Under the pieces are notes generated by a model. It was not told the DNA's origin. It worked only from the letters and a program-made list of their open reading frames with translations, and ran no database searches. A stretch of 64,000 nt of DNA from Grammothele lineata. Taxonomy: Eukaryota; Basidiomycota; Agaricomycetes; Polyporales; Polyporaceae. The DNA lies in contig NDFF03000011.1 in assembly GCA_002150815.3 (NCBI GenBank), forward strand, positions 434,001 to 498,000, written 5' to 3'. Positions 47,789-58,800 of this stretch are shown one piece after another (within the stretch, counting starts at the first letter, position 1; the number at the start of each line of letters is the position of its first letter). Made by a program: the position numbers and the translations under genes.

Positions 47789-50531
47789 ATGGAGACTTCT
47801 GGCACATTGGACAGCCCCTCTGGGTCTGCACAGTCTTCCGACGCTGCGACCGCCCCAGCCGTCTCGTTGGCGGAGTCTGCCTCGACGCCTCCTAGAGAGG
47901 CCGAGCAACCTCGACCTGAGCTCCCTCCTACCCAATTTGTCCTGACAGCGACGGGACGGCCCCGTGCCCGCGTCTTTCTCGCTTGCAAAGAATGGTGAGG
48001 CTCCATGCTACATGAGATCACACTCCACGCTGGCTTCTCACGAATTCTTCCAGCCGTGCCCGTAGGCGTCGCTGCGATGGTGCCAAACCCATATGTCACA
48101 GCTGCAAGATCCGCGATCCTTCCCTTGAGCAGTGCGAGTATGATACGGAGGTGAAGCGACGCGGCAAGGACAGGCTTCCTAACGCACGCCTGCGCTCCTC
48201 CAGGGGCCAACGGGCTTCACGAAGATCCCAGAAGCAGATATTGGAAGACCTAGAGATGATCAAGTCCGGGAATCACCCAGGGCAACCGTCTGAGGAACCC
48301 TTCGATCCTTCAGTGGAGTTCGAGGTAGACGTCTTATATAGGTATTGTGTGTCTTTTGCATGGCTGACAATCTGGCCAATTTCACACTAGGTTGATCTAA
48401 GCGATCTTTTCCTGCCCATGTTCGACGGCGATACTGTACATCTATCTTTACCATCCACATCGTCCTCTGGCTATCCTCCAGAGGATGCTCAGAGCCAGAA
48501 CGTAGAAGCACTGCTTGCGGAACCCAGTGCCCAATTCACTCGTCAAACCTGGTGGAGTGCGCTACTTCGAATGTATGCCGAACAAGACATGCCACCGGGA
48601 CAAGGAGAGATTCCACTTACCGATGCTCGCCGTCAAGCGGCATTCAAGCTCGTCATCTCAGATATCCGTGCCATGCTACTGGAGTCTGTTTTTTGGGCCA
48701 GCTTTCTCCACATTCCCCGGTTCTTTGATACCGTGACCGATCCTACACGTCGGCAGTCCATCCAGCCCAGTCTCGTCCTGAGCATGCTGTCCATTGGTGT
48801 ATTGATCCAAAGCTCTGAGATCAAGAGCGGTTCCAAGGGAAGGCAGCGTGCACTGAAGCTGAACGAACTCGCGCATTCGGCTCTCCAAGCGAGTCTCGCG
48901 TCGAACTGGGTTGACATCGGGCTTGTTCACGCGGCTTGGGTGAGTAACTGATTCACACGGGAGGATGTCGTTAACAGGAGCTTTCTCGTAGTTTATGGCA
49001 TACTTCGAAATGCACGCACACCCGGCATTTAGCGTGCCACGGCGACGATCGGCCACGCTCCTCGTTGATTCCCTCATCCGCCTGCTCTCGTTGACGTCCC
49101 TTGATTCGACTACTCCGCATCGTTGGCCACCCGCAGCCCCACCTACCGCCGGTCCCGCTAATAGCTCTGCGTTCCAGCCTCCTCCCAACCCGTTTCCGCA
49201 GGCAAGGATACCCAATAGCACGGACAGTAGCGTAGGATGCGATTGCGAACTCTACACCTTGCAGAAACAATGGCCGGCAGTAGTAACAATCGCTCCCAAG
49301 TGGCAGTCGTCGATGATGTGGCCAACGGCTATGTCTGAAGGCGAGATGCTGAAGGAGGAATGTCGTCGTATTGTTTGGGCGACGGTTATGGTCACCTCGG
49401 CGAGCAACCACTATCTCGTTGAAGAAGGGGATTTCGACCCCACAGACCTGTCTATACATGACCGGCACGGCGTATGTTCAGACTCTTGACTCGTTGTCGC
49501 GTAGCTGACGCTGTTCGCACTGACCTAGCTTGCCCTCTTGTTCCCCGGGGAAACGATCGGTTACTCCTCAAATAGCCCTTCAGGATGGGAGAACAGCGTA
49601 TCAAACCTCTGCTTGCGAGCGATGGTACTGTGGCATTCAAGCGTACGCATACGGAACGCCCCATTCCTAGAACGAGTCCAATTCGCGGCGTATGCTTGGA
49701 TCGAGGCGGACGCTATCGAAAACGCTCTCAAAAAGCATACTTGCAATCTCAAGAAGTGCCCGTATGAGGCGACTCTGGACCTCTTGTATCGGTAAGCTGG
49801 CAGGTTTCGTTGACGTTCGGGACCATCTGAGCTGATATTTTCTGCCAAGGTCTAGGGTATGTGTCGCTCCCGATTTACCGCCAATCGAGCCCATCATGAA
49901 CTCGTGCGTGATATTGGCCGTAGTCTTCTTTCTCGAATATTGAACTGGGACTTACAGGCGAACGTTGTACGTGAATACCGTACAAACTATGTGTAGGTGC
50001 AATTCAATGCCATATGTTTGGTCGTTCTGTATTCACACCTCGACCGATGATAGTGAGTAACCAAATACGGGCGTCGCGGACACTCTCCCAAGGATTGGAC
50101 CAACCGGAAACATTCCGCGGAAACGCAGCAGTCCTAGCGCAGTGGTTTATGGCGCGGATACTGGGGTATGTTTGGCGTTTTAGAACGTGTGGACGAACGT
50201 ATGCGGACTCGTGCTGACACAAACTACAGTGCTCTCGCGATAGCGAGGTCTGACCCCACTATGGCAATTGCCGCGTTGGAGGGAGCGAAGGCACTCGCAG
50301 GGCCGTTCGAGTGTATTCTGTGCCTGTGGCCGAGCCCACGTGCGTACATGCTATACATATGGACCAGTACTAGGATATATGCGCTGACGCAGGTTGGCCT
50401 ATTTAGATCACCGGAGGCGATGGGAACGGATGCGACTACAGCTCGTAGAGATGTGTTTGACTTTCGGAGTAGAACCTCCAACGGCTTCATTGCCTCCCGC
50501 ATTCGCGAAAATGGCTACCGGAATCGTGTAG
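47789..50531 (+). CDS. Zn2Cys6 fungal transcription factor, paralogue 3
   Basis: Ten exons: 47789-47994, 48054-48324, 48391-48939, 48992-49471, 49529-49791, 49850-49903, 49958-49992, 50054-50165, 50230-50339 and 50407-50531; 734 aa. Cluster Cys lie at about 66, 69, 76, 83, 86 and 96, with KRRGKDR after the cluster and the second Cys codon again split by the first intron. MAYFEMHAHPAF, QTWWSALLRMY and SFLHIPRFFDTV match paralogue 2. The gene lies 676 bp downstream of paralogue 2 in tandem, so this pair is a recent local duplicate relative to paralogue 1 at 4 kb. DNA target and regulon unknown. Confidence 0.87.
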
Positions 50532-50964
50532 GGATGCGCGGAATGGATCCCTCTGTTCATTGGCCTGTTGTCTATCTGAGCGATGATTTGAACCTTTCTT
50601 ACGACTCAGACACCAAAGGTACTTGATTCATGAAGTCGGTTGAATCAACCACTGTTGCACTTGCTTATTGGGAATGAACTGACTGAGGGACCGAAGATGC
50701 CTGCAGCCCATAGTCGGCATTGTGATCTGCACTAACGTTGGGCCGAATAACGGGCCTAGGCCCTTCACAGGAGCATCCTCCGGCGTGAAAGAGCCCGGTG
50801 AGCCGCAAGAGACAGGAGGTGGCTGCAGGAGCCCGCTGCTGCCCTCAAGTAAGGCTCACGCGACACCCTAGTTCGCCACCTCCCCTCTCTTTCTCCCCAC
50901 CATCACTTCCCTTCCCCTTAACTTTCTCTTCTTCGCTGCTGTGCAGTAGATCGTTCACGCGAGT
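50532..50964. other. Intergenic region
   Basis: Pyrimidine-rich leader (CTCTCTTTCTCC and similar) before the next ATG; no gene seen. Confidence 0.4.
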
Positions 50965-52173
50965 ATGTCTTACAACCAGTTTGCCAGGTACACCTTCAGG
51001 ACTCCCGGAGGGGTTCCCTTCCTGCCCTTGCAGCGTGCCAAGGTAGCCGTCAGCAAAGAGTACAAGGCCTGGTGCGTTGCGCGGAGCCCCCTCTCCCGGA
51101 CTTTCCCTCTCAAGGCTGGATTCCTTGGCCGGAAAGCGGATGCCCCCTCCAGAAAATCCAGAGCCGACGGACCCTCCAAGAAATCCAGAGCCGACGGCCC
51201 TTCCAAGGACTCCAGAGCCGACGGCCCTTCCCAGGACTCCAGAGCCGACGGCCCCTCCGAGGACCCCAGAGCCGATGGATCCTCCGTGGACTCCAGAGCC
51301 GACCGTGCCGACCAGGACAGGATCCTCCAGGGTAGAGCCGACCGGGACAGTGCCGACCAGGGTGGTGCCGACCAGGCCAGGACCAGCGCCGACAGAGCCG
51401 ACCGTGCCGACCGGGACCAGGACCAGGTGGGTGCCGACCGAGGGGCCGAGGGCGGTCTGGGTGGGGCAGGGGCTCGTGGCGGGAACCGCGTCCCCCGCTC
51501 CAAACGGGCCAACTTCGATGTCGGGCGAGGGCAAAAGGGCAGGAGTGCGCGCGGAGACGTCCGCCGTTCGCTTCCGTCGCCGTCCTCGCTCGATGCCAGG
51601 AGCAGTCGCAGTGCTGGGCGGGGCGCTGGGAGGGGTCGCAGCGCCGACCAGACCCCTCTTCGTACGGCTGCTCCTGTAGGTGGCGCGCGCAGAGGGACTC
51701 ACGACCGAGTTCCACGCGCTCAGGAGACCGCGTTGGCGGCTACTCGGGAGGACGGGAGGATGGATGGGAGGATGGACGGAAGGAAAAGGATGGATGGGAG
51801 GATGGATGGGAGGAACCGGGATGGAAAGGAGGTGGAACGGGAAATGGAACGGGCTTTGGTCCAGAAGATTGGAGAAGACTGGGAGGAGGAAGATGAGGTT
51901 GAGGCGATGCTCGTGGACGAGCAGTCGCGCTTGACGAAGACAAACATGAAACCCCAGGTGCGATCCGTCGACGAGCTGCAAGTCGCACTCACGTTGGCCA
52001 TGTTTTCCGCAACGACATATGCGGAGAAGACGATGGAACCCACAATCCGCCTGGTTGTGAAAGCACCTCAGCCGACTCAGCCCTATGCGATGTGGCAAAC
52101 ATTTCAAGCCACGGTCGAGCAATGCAAGGTCAACCTATCAAACGAATGGAACGCCATCACGATGACTGTGTAG
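50965..52173 (+). CDS. Repeat-rich hypothetical protein
   Basis: A single open frame of 402 codons. The N-terminus (MSYNQFARYTFRTPGG) and the C-terminal 140 residues (EREMERALVQKIGEDWEEED, then DELQVALTLAMFSATTYAEK) look like ordinary protein. The middle is six 27-bp units coding RADGPS-type nonapeptides, then Arg/Asp/Gly-rich text and GRMDGRMDGR repeats. Another frame through the same middle reads TPEPTAPPR repeats, so introns could change the true frame. No family recognised. The acidic EEEDEVEAML helix suggests a soluble protein. Treat as a tentative gene model. Confidence 0.42.
   Translation: MSYNQFARYTFRTPGGVPFLPLQRAKVAVSKEYKAWCVARSPLSRTFPLKAGFLGRKADAPSRKSRADGPSKKSRADGPSKDSRADGPSQDSRADGPSEDPRADGSSVDSRADRADQDRILQGRADRDSADQGGADQARTSADRADRADRDQDQVGADRGAEGGLGGAGARGGNRVPRSKRANFDVGRGQKGRSARGDVRRSLPSPSSLDARSSRSAGRGAGRGRSADQTPLRTAAPVGGARRGTHDRVPRAQETALAATREDGRMDGRMDGRKRMDGRMDGRNRDGKEVEREMERALVQKIGEDWEEEDEVEAMLVDEQSRLTKTNMKPQVRSVDELQVALTLAMFSATTYAEKTMEPTIRLVVKAPQPTQPYAMWQTFQATVEQCKVNLSNEWNAITMTV
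51158..51319 (+). repeat. Six tandem 27-bp units
   Basis: CCAGAGCCGA recurs at 51158, 51185, 51212, 51239, 51266 and 51293, exactly 27 bp apart, each unit 9 codons with small substitutions. Confidence 0.85.
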
Positions 52174-52527
52174 CCATATACCTCTTCGATTCCCCCGTTA
52201 CCGTCGTTTTGTCCGGGACGTTTCTGTACTTTTCGGTCGTGTTAATGAAGCTGCGCTTCAAGTTGTTGCCCCCTATCTTGCTTCTATCTTGTGGCGTGCT
52301 TTTACGTGCCTTGCATATGCATATATGCAGCACGCCGAGCCCAGCAATGCGAACCACTCTTCGCCTCCTAGGGCTTGGGGAGGCTGACTCGTAGCACGCA
52401 GGTAGGGGCCAATCTGAGTAACAGATTGCCAAAAGACGGCATACATTGCGATTCTATGATATACGAACACCGATTCCCCGACCAGGAAGAATAAATTAGA
52501 CGTAGTGCGCGAAAAGATCCAGACACT
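52174..52527. other. Intergenic region before the palindromes
   Basis: No gene or RNA recognised. Confidence 0.4.
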
Positions 52528-52590
52528 CGAAAGAGTCAGGCTGAGTATGACGAACGTGCGCACGTCGTCATACTCGGCCTGACTCTTTCG
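52528..52590. repeat. Near-perfect palindrome 1 (31-bp arm, 2-nt loop)
   Basis: CGAAAGAGTCAGGC... at 52528-52558 pairs with 52561-52590, with one mismatch and one bulged base and a 2-nt loop. It could form a long hairpin in DNA or RNA. Confidence 0.85.
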
Positions 52591-52637
52591 ATGCAGTCTA
52601 GTTAGCGTGTTACTTATTTGCTTACAATTCTGGCGCG

Positions 52638-52690
52638 CAAGGAGACCTTGAACAGATCGATGGGCCGTCGATCTGTTAAAGGTCTCCTTG
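52638..52690. repeat. Near-perfect palindrome 2 (26-bp arms, 1-nt loop)
   Basis: CAAGGAGACCTTGAACAGAT... at 52638-52663 pairs with 52665-52690, with two mismatches in 26. The sequence is unrelated to palindrome 1, which lies 47 bp upstream. Confidence 0.85.
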
Positions 52691-52752
52691 CCCCGCGCGG
52701 GCCGTATCTGCCTGCCAGTGAGAGTCCGATGAGAAGTTGATAGGGTCGTTGC

Positions 52753-53455
52753 CTACAGTGGGTCTACTGTTTTGCCCCGTCGGTCTGTGCACCTCAACAA
52801 GTTTTTCAGGAACGTGTCGACGTCATTGTTGGTCAATATGTACATACGGCCGCCGGGGAGAACTTCCAGCGCGACCGGTGGCTGTGGGCGTCGAAGCTCG
52901 ACCGGCAAGCCGGGCGTGCTGAAATGTTCATCCGGGAGGAGCACAATTGAAGTCAGCGAACCGTCCGGTGACGCGCGAAGTACTTAGCCAAGCGAGCCGT
53001 GCGGAGGTAGTATGATTGTATGCTGACTTTCTAGATCGCCTATGAGTGGAACCGCTGCATCGCCGTCCTGTACGGTTCGTACTGCCCTCTGGGCGGACCT
53101 GTGGATATCCAGGTTGGCGCACTGCCTTCAGGCATGAGGCAAGCTGGTGCTGGTATCTTGTGAACTCCGGTGCCAGTGAAGCCCACAGACGACCATGTGG
53201 TCGGCCAGCGCGGAATGCAATCCTATCATTGAATCACCAGATACAGAAACTGGTCAAGCGGCAAGCCTGGCGCACGTGGAGAAGAAGTATTGATCAGACG
53301 CACAAGTCGCTGTAGAATCGATACTCACCCACATACCGGGATGCCAAAACCGATTTCCCGTGCTTGACGCGGGGAAAGAGTGTACATGTGTTGGGGTGAC
53401 GGCGACCGTAACCTGGTCAGGTGGGGAGGCCTCGAGGAGAGAGGGATGCCCTTTG
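52753..53455 (-). pseudogene. Probable broken gene of unknown family
   Basis: On the minus strand several blocks splice into one text: HPSLLEASPPDQVTVAV, then NRFWHPG to LPLDQFLYL, then IPAPACLMPEGSAPTWISTG to DLESQHTIILPPHGSLG, then a last exon 52753-52918 with LEVLPGGRMYILTNNDVDTF. Donor and acceptor sites fit between the first four. After HGSLG an in-frame TAA (52984-52986) precedes the only donor that could reach the last exon, and a TGA stands upstream near 53494. No intact start was found. It may be a pseudogene or a gene whose structure I have misread. Family not recognised. Confidence 0.4.
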
Positions 53456-54176
53456 GATTCGAAGTTGACGCAGACAAACAAGTCACGCGTATGGCGTCAG
53501 CGCTCGAGGCTGAGGCTCTAGAGCTCCAGCGCTCGGTGGTGCTCATCTGGCTCTGCTTCAACCTGGCACATCGTCCAACACGCATGTTGCCACTCCGATT
53601 TACCTCCCTCTCCCAGCCTCACACAAACTCTCCGCGGATACGTTTCAATATACGAGCAATGGGTAAAGCTCAGGAAGCTCCGGCGTGATCGATTTCCGGC
53701 CAACCCCCACCGGACAGAACTCGGAGGTCTGCAGGAGAAACGTTTGGGGGCCATTCAAGCCTGAGATCGTCGTACGTCTCGTTCCATTCAGACACACCCC
53801 TCTTGGACGCTCCGTCAGAAGTCCACGGGGACAACGAGGGTGTTTCTGATCCTCGAGCCTCCCCCTTCAACCAGGCCGCCCAGCACGATCTTCTGCGATC
53901 CGGCGCCGCCGCGCAGGTCCTAGGGCGAGCCGGTGGCAAAGCCACAGAGCGCACTCGCCGCGCGGCCGGCCGGACTATCGCCCATTCTTGCAGGGCGGCA
54001 GGCAGGCGGGGCGCGCACACCGGCACGCAGAACCGGCTAGTTGCTCCGCCCCAGAGTCGTCCCCAAGCTAGAGCAGAAAGTCGGCGAGGGGTCCGGACTG
54101 GTAACCTTCCGTCGCTCCGATCCAAGTCGGACCGGCTGAGGTTGCATCTCAGCCTGCGCAGCGCGACGCGGCGCGT

Positions 54177-54197
54177 GGGGCGGGGCGGGGCGGGGCG
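54177..54197 (+). repeat. Four-tract G-quadruplex motif
   Basis: Four GGGG tracts separated by single C residues (54177-54180, 54182-54185, 54187-54190, 54192-54195). It fits the canonical G4 pattern with 1-nt loops. Confidence 0.8.
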
Positions 54198-54845
54198 AGT
54201 CATTGTCGCGAACCTTGAAGGCGCGTATGCATTAGGGTGCTGGAGAGATGTAGGTATGTATCGAAAGGAAGTTGATGTGTGGTATAGAACCTCGGCCCGT
54301 CCATAGCGCAACGCGCGTCGACGCTGAGCCCGAGCGCCCTACGTAGGTTATTGCTCGGCGTGTCCGTGGAGCGGTGGACGGAGGAGGCGTTCTGCGATCT
54401 TTTTGACCGGCACTAGTTGGCTCCCGGCAGAAGTTTTGGTGGTTTGCGAACTTGCTGGGTTACTCGAACGAGCCACGCAGGGTCGCGCGGGATAGGGCTG
54501 AAGGTGAGAGGATGCTGGAGCTGTGTCGTTATGGGTCCCGCTGACATATCTTCTTCTCTGCGCAGCACTCCGCTGGGCTAAAGAATGAACATCAGTAGAC
54601 CAGATGTCCTGGCCCTATGCCCGCGCGCGGGTATACGACCTATGCATTCCTGACCGGAATGTCCAATTGACGTCAATCTCGTTCATGAAAACGAAACTAT
54701 GCAGTGCCGGAAGCCTCTAGCCCTGCATTGTGCACATGCTCTCAGTGACTGTGAGAACCGAGGCGAGCGCGGTATGATGAGCGCGGAGTGATGGGAGCGC
54801 GCTGCAGGCGGGCAGAACCAAGGTTCGGGGCGCTGATCATCGAAG

Positions 54846-55880
54846 TTGACCGAGCCTGGAAGAGCAATGTCGAAGCCGAACCGGTCGTGTGGGCGCTGTT
54901 CAACGCGGGTGCATAGCGGTGAGTGTGCCTTGGCATTCATGCGCAACTTCTGGGCTAACACACAAACAGGAGACGGCGCTGGGGTGCGCGAACTCTGGTG
55001 GTCAGCTGAGCGGGCTGAAGAGGGTCGCGTGGGGCTTTGGGCGAAGGTAGGAGAGAGATGCGCCGCTGCGCGTGTGGACGCGACGAGGAGGAAGCTCCGA
55101 GATTATCTAATAGCTACCGATCGGCACCTTGAGATAGAGATTTGTGCGGTGAAGGCCAGGGTCGCGGCCGCGCTCGTGGAAAGGGATCAAGTTTTGGGTT
55201 TGATGCTCGAGCCGACTACGCTCGAGCTCTCACGAGAAGGCCACGATGGGCTGTACGATAGGGCGCCGATGGGGTTTGCCCAAGAGTTTGCGCAGGGGCT
55301 GCGGTGCGGGATGAGGAGAGCGGAGGCCGAGGCCGAGGCTGGGTGCGAACTTGTGCGAACCTGCGAGGAGGAAAGCCGTCGGACGCGTGGATTGGACAGA
55401 AACTGCCAAACGTCGAAGATCGGGTGCCGGATTCGATTGATCACGCCTCGCGCGCGGGAGGTGACGCGGTCTCATCCGGCGACTGGTACTGCATCCTCAG
55501 TCCCTCCGCTCCGGAGTTGCTATGCCCACAATCGTCGCAGGCCTCTCCGCGCCCACGCTGCGGTCAAACGCGTGTTCGCCTGGCGCAGGTCCGGCGACTT
55601 AGTCGCGCTCCTGGCGAGCGGTTCCTTCGCTTTCAGAGTTCGCCTCTGTAGGCTCTGCGCGTCGCGCCCGCTCGCGTCCCGGAGGCCGCGCCACGCCTGG
55701 AGTCTGGAGATGCCCGCCCCCGCCGCGCCGCGTGCAAGCGTCTCGGGCGCGCCTTCTATTTCATCCCCTGTCCCGTTCATCTCGTCTTCCTTGCCGCAGC
55801 TGCACGTGTCGTCATCCCCGTGGCGGAGCCCGAGCCACAGCCGCCCTTCCATGCAATCCCTCGCCTTCTCTTCGGAATGA
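54846..55880 (+). CDS. Tentative ORF, unknown
   Basis: A 344-codon open frame. Residues about 55-180 are helical and charged (RRKLRDYLIATDRHLEIEIC, then VERDQVLGLMLEP), which looks like protein; the C-terminal half is Ser/Arg/Pro-rich and looks like chance GC-rich frame. Splice sites at about 54920-54968 could add an upstream exon. No family recognised. It may be a remnant. Confidence 0.22.
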   Translation: MTEPGRAMSKPNRSCGRCSTRVHSGECALAFMRNFWANTQTGDGAGVRELWWSAERAEEGRVGLWAKVGERCAAARVDATRRKLRDYLIATDRHLEIEICAVKARVAAALVERDQVLGLMLEPTTLELSREGHDGLYDRAPMGFAQEFAQGLRCGMRRAEAEAEAGCELVRTCEEESRRTRGLDRNCQTSKIGCRIRLITPRAREVTRSHPATGTASSVPPLRSCYAHNRRRPLRAHAAVKRVFAWRRSGDLVALLASGSFAFRVRLCRLCASRPLASRRPRHAWSLEMPAPAAPRASVSGAPSISSPVPFISSSLPQLHVSSSPWRSPSHSRPSMQSLAFSSE

Positions 55881-58800
55881 CCGCCACGCTTCCCCACTCC
55901 TGCCAGGCACGCCCGTGGCACCCCGTGCCCGTATCTCGCTCCCAAGGACCACCCTCGCAAGCTACCGGCGACGACCTCATCGATGACGAGAGCCTCTAGC
56001 ACCGGTGAACACACGAATCGTCCATCTTCGGCCACTTGTCCCGTTCGGTCGTAGAACATCCCGTATACGGATGACCTGATGTATTCAGGCCCATTTTGAT
56101 TTCGGGGCGGTGTTGTCGGCTCCGGCGCTCGGCCGACTCGAATATCGAGATATCGCCGCACCACGTCGCGTCAATGTTCAGCGTCTGTCTTCTGGCGTCT
56201 CCTTTTCTTCTCCCGCGACCGTCAGCTGGTTGGGTCTGCACCCCGCGATGGCTGCTGGGCTGTCTGAACAAGCAGCCCTAGGCAGAATGACAGCGTCGGC
56301 CTGTCTCGTACGGTCTTCTTGCCATGCCCTGAAATTCGCTATGGCTGAGATCGTCCGTCACTCAGGCTTTCCATTCGCTTGGTACGCGCGGCGCCTGTGG
56401 TACTTACTCTCTACGCCTGGCCTGCGTCGCGTGTGGTTATCCATAAATCAACTCCCTTGCCTACCTTGGACTCCCCATCGTCGGATCTCCCAGGATCTCC
56501 CGCCCTTCCGGTGTGCTCTCACGCCGGCCGGCCCTCCTCTCGGGCGCCATCGACTTCGCAGTGCAGATATCTGGATGTATTCCGATTTCAGGTGCGTTCT
56601 GCTCGGGAAGCCCTCCTGCGGTCTCCCCTACCCTGCACCTTCCGCGCATGCACCCGCGCTGATGCTACCGTCCCTTGTTTCAGCATCTACTGCACCATCA
56701 GAATGACTCGTTGAGGCCTTACGGGATCGTGACGTACCTCTAAACCCACACCGAAACCCCCGTCGCGCCCTCGCGTAAGGCCCATCGCGCTTTTCACCCT
56801 CCTGCTTTGTTTCTGCACCGCATTTGCCCATGAATGTTCGCACGTCCAAGGCGCCCGAGCCGTTCCTCCCGCCAAGGCGCGTCTCCAATCTGGGAAGCCC
56901 GCCGCGAACCTGCGAGCGCTGATGGCTTATTCGGATGCCTGGGATGGCTTTATGTGGTTGCCTTGCCAGTGCCATTGATCCAGTCCCGCCGTGCCCGAAG
57001 ATTCTTTAGGGCTGCTCGCGGAACAATACAGCGCGGACGTTTGTCCGCTCTCAGCTCAATTGCCCGGTTGTGTGTCAGCATGCCGCCCTTCACGAGAGCG
57101 CACAGGGCCGCGGCCGGAGCGCCGGCGCCTTCCGGATACTTGAGAGACGGGCGCGGTGGGCACCGAGCGATTGCAGCGTACGAATAATCGGGCAAGCGGA
57201 GGAGGCGCATGCTCGGTTCGCTCTGTGCGCCTTTCAGAAAATGTTTGGTCGTTGATCGCTATCGCGAAGCACGGATAACGTACAGGAGAACGCGCGGGTA
57301 TGGGTCACGCCGGCATGGGGTGGTTGGATGCGTAGGGCGTTTTTCCAGGACGAAGGTAAGTTTTTGTTCTCAAATTCCTGGAAGGGCTGGAGACGCTGAT
57401 GTCGGATCTAGTGCGGCTACTGCAGCCGTGGAGGAGCAACGAGACCATCGCGCTGCGATCGCGATATGTGCGACGACTTGTGGCGGGAGTTGGGAGAAAT
57501 CCGTGGGTGCGCGCTCCGTGAGGACCCGCTGGTGCATCCGGACTTGTTTGGAGCGAATTCAGGGGCCCAGGGAGGATTCCAAGACAAGGAGGTGGACGAG
57601 ATGGAAACAAGGACCGTGCGCGGCGAACAAGATCGGGTGAGAACTGGTGGGGGCTCCTAGCGCCACACGCGAACACGGCATGCCCTCTGCGGGCGCCCGC
57701 CGACGGGCCCGGATCGAGCGCGCGGAGGGTTTGGGGCGGGGGCTCCCGAGTTCCCGACGGGGAGACAACGGCGAGCAATGAGTACGTACTCAGTCGTATT
57801 CCCCGCCAACTCTCTCTTCGGCCTCCCGGGCCCTCGCCGTTTTCGACAAATAAATATTTTGCAGCGCCCGTCCCTGTCGACCAATTTGGGTCCGTTGCGC
57901 CACCCCGCCCCCGCCCGCCTCCGTACCTTACCCGATTCGGACGGCGGGGTCGTCGGCCCAGCGCCCAAAGGCCACCTCTTGACTCCTGCGTCGTTGCGGC
58001 GGTCGCTGTACTGTTGCAGCGGCGGCGTTGATCTCCCTCGCGCCCAGCCGTTTCAGTTCTGCCGCCTTACTCGCCACCGTCCAACACAGTCGACCTACCT
58101 GCGCCCAGGACGCGCCCCGGACAACGCGGGGTCGCCTTGTATTGGCTGGGCGCAAGGGGGCCCGCAATGATACACGGATCAGGATCAAGCTCGCCCCCGC
58201 CCGACGTCGCTGCCCCCACACCGTCGTCACGCTGTGCTCGTGTCGATCTGCCTCGGGCACTCCCGCCGCGGCGCGCTCGTGCAGGGCAGCGGTGTTTTGT
58301 GTTTTCGTGGCCGTAGTGCGGCGCGCCGCACGGTGATGCCTGTTGTGGCAGCCACCTCCGACATTCGACTCGGTTGAGTTGCGCGTGAGCCTCCATCTGA
58401 AACTACCCGAAAGCCAGGAGCGTTGACAGCCTACCGCCGACCTGGAGACTCTAGCGACACGAACTGGCGGGCCGCCGGGAGATTCATACCTCCTCCGACC
58501 GCCGTGGGGGTGCGTGAGATACGCCCCTCGGTATGGTCACGAGTAAGTAACTTATATGGAGAGGAGGCGAGGGTAGGCACGTGCTTCCCTGTGTTGACGA
58601 GGAGATCAGCTCGGAGAACATATAGGAGAAGCTTTTAGGAGAGAGATTCAATAGAACATGGACCGTCCCTATCCCACAGCATGCGCGGAGAAACGGAGGA
58701 GGCGATCGGGCTATAGATTGGCATCATACGAGACGGCGCCAAGGCTCGCTCTAGCGGCCATGGCCTGCTCGGGCTGTGGGGAGCAGAGAGGCAAATATAG

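Noticed and set aside
51110..51715. Minus-strand and second plus-strand frames through the 27-bp repeats
   Set aside because: A 27-bp period leaves several frames open. Only the 50965 frame has ordinary protein on both flanks, so it was kept, with low confidence.
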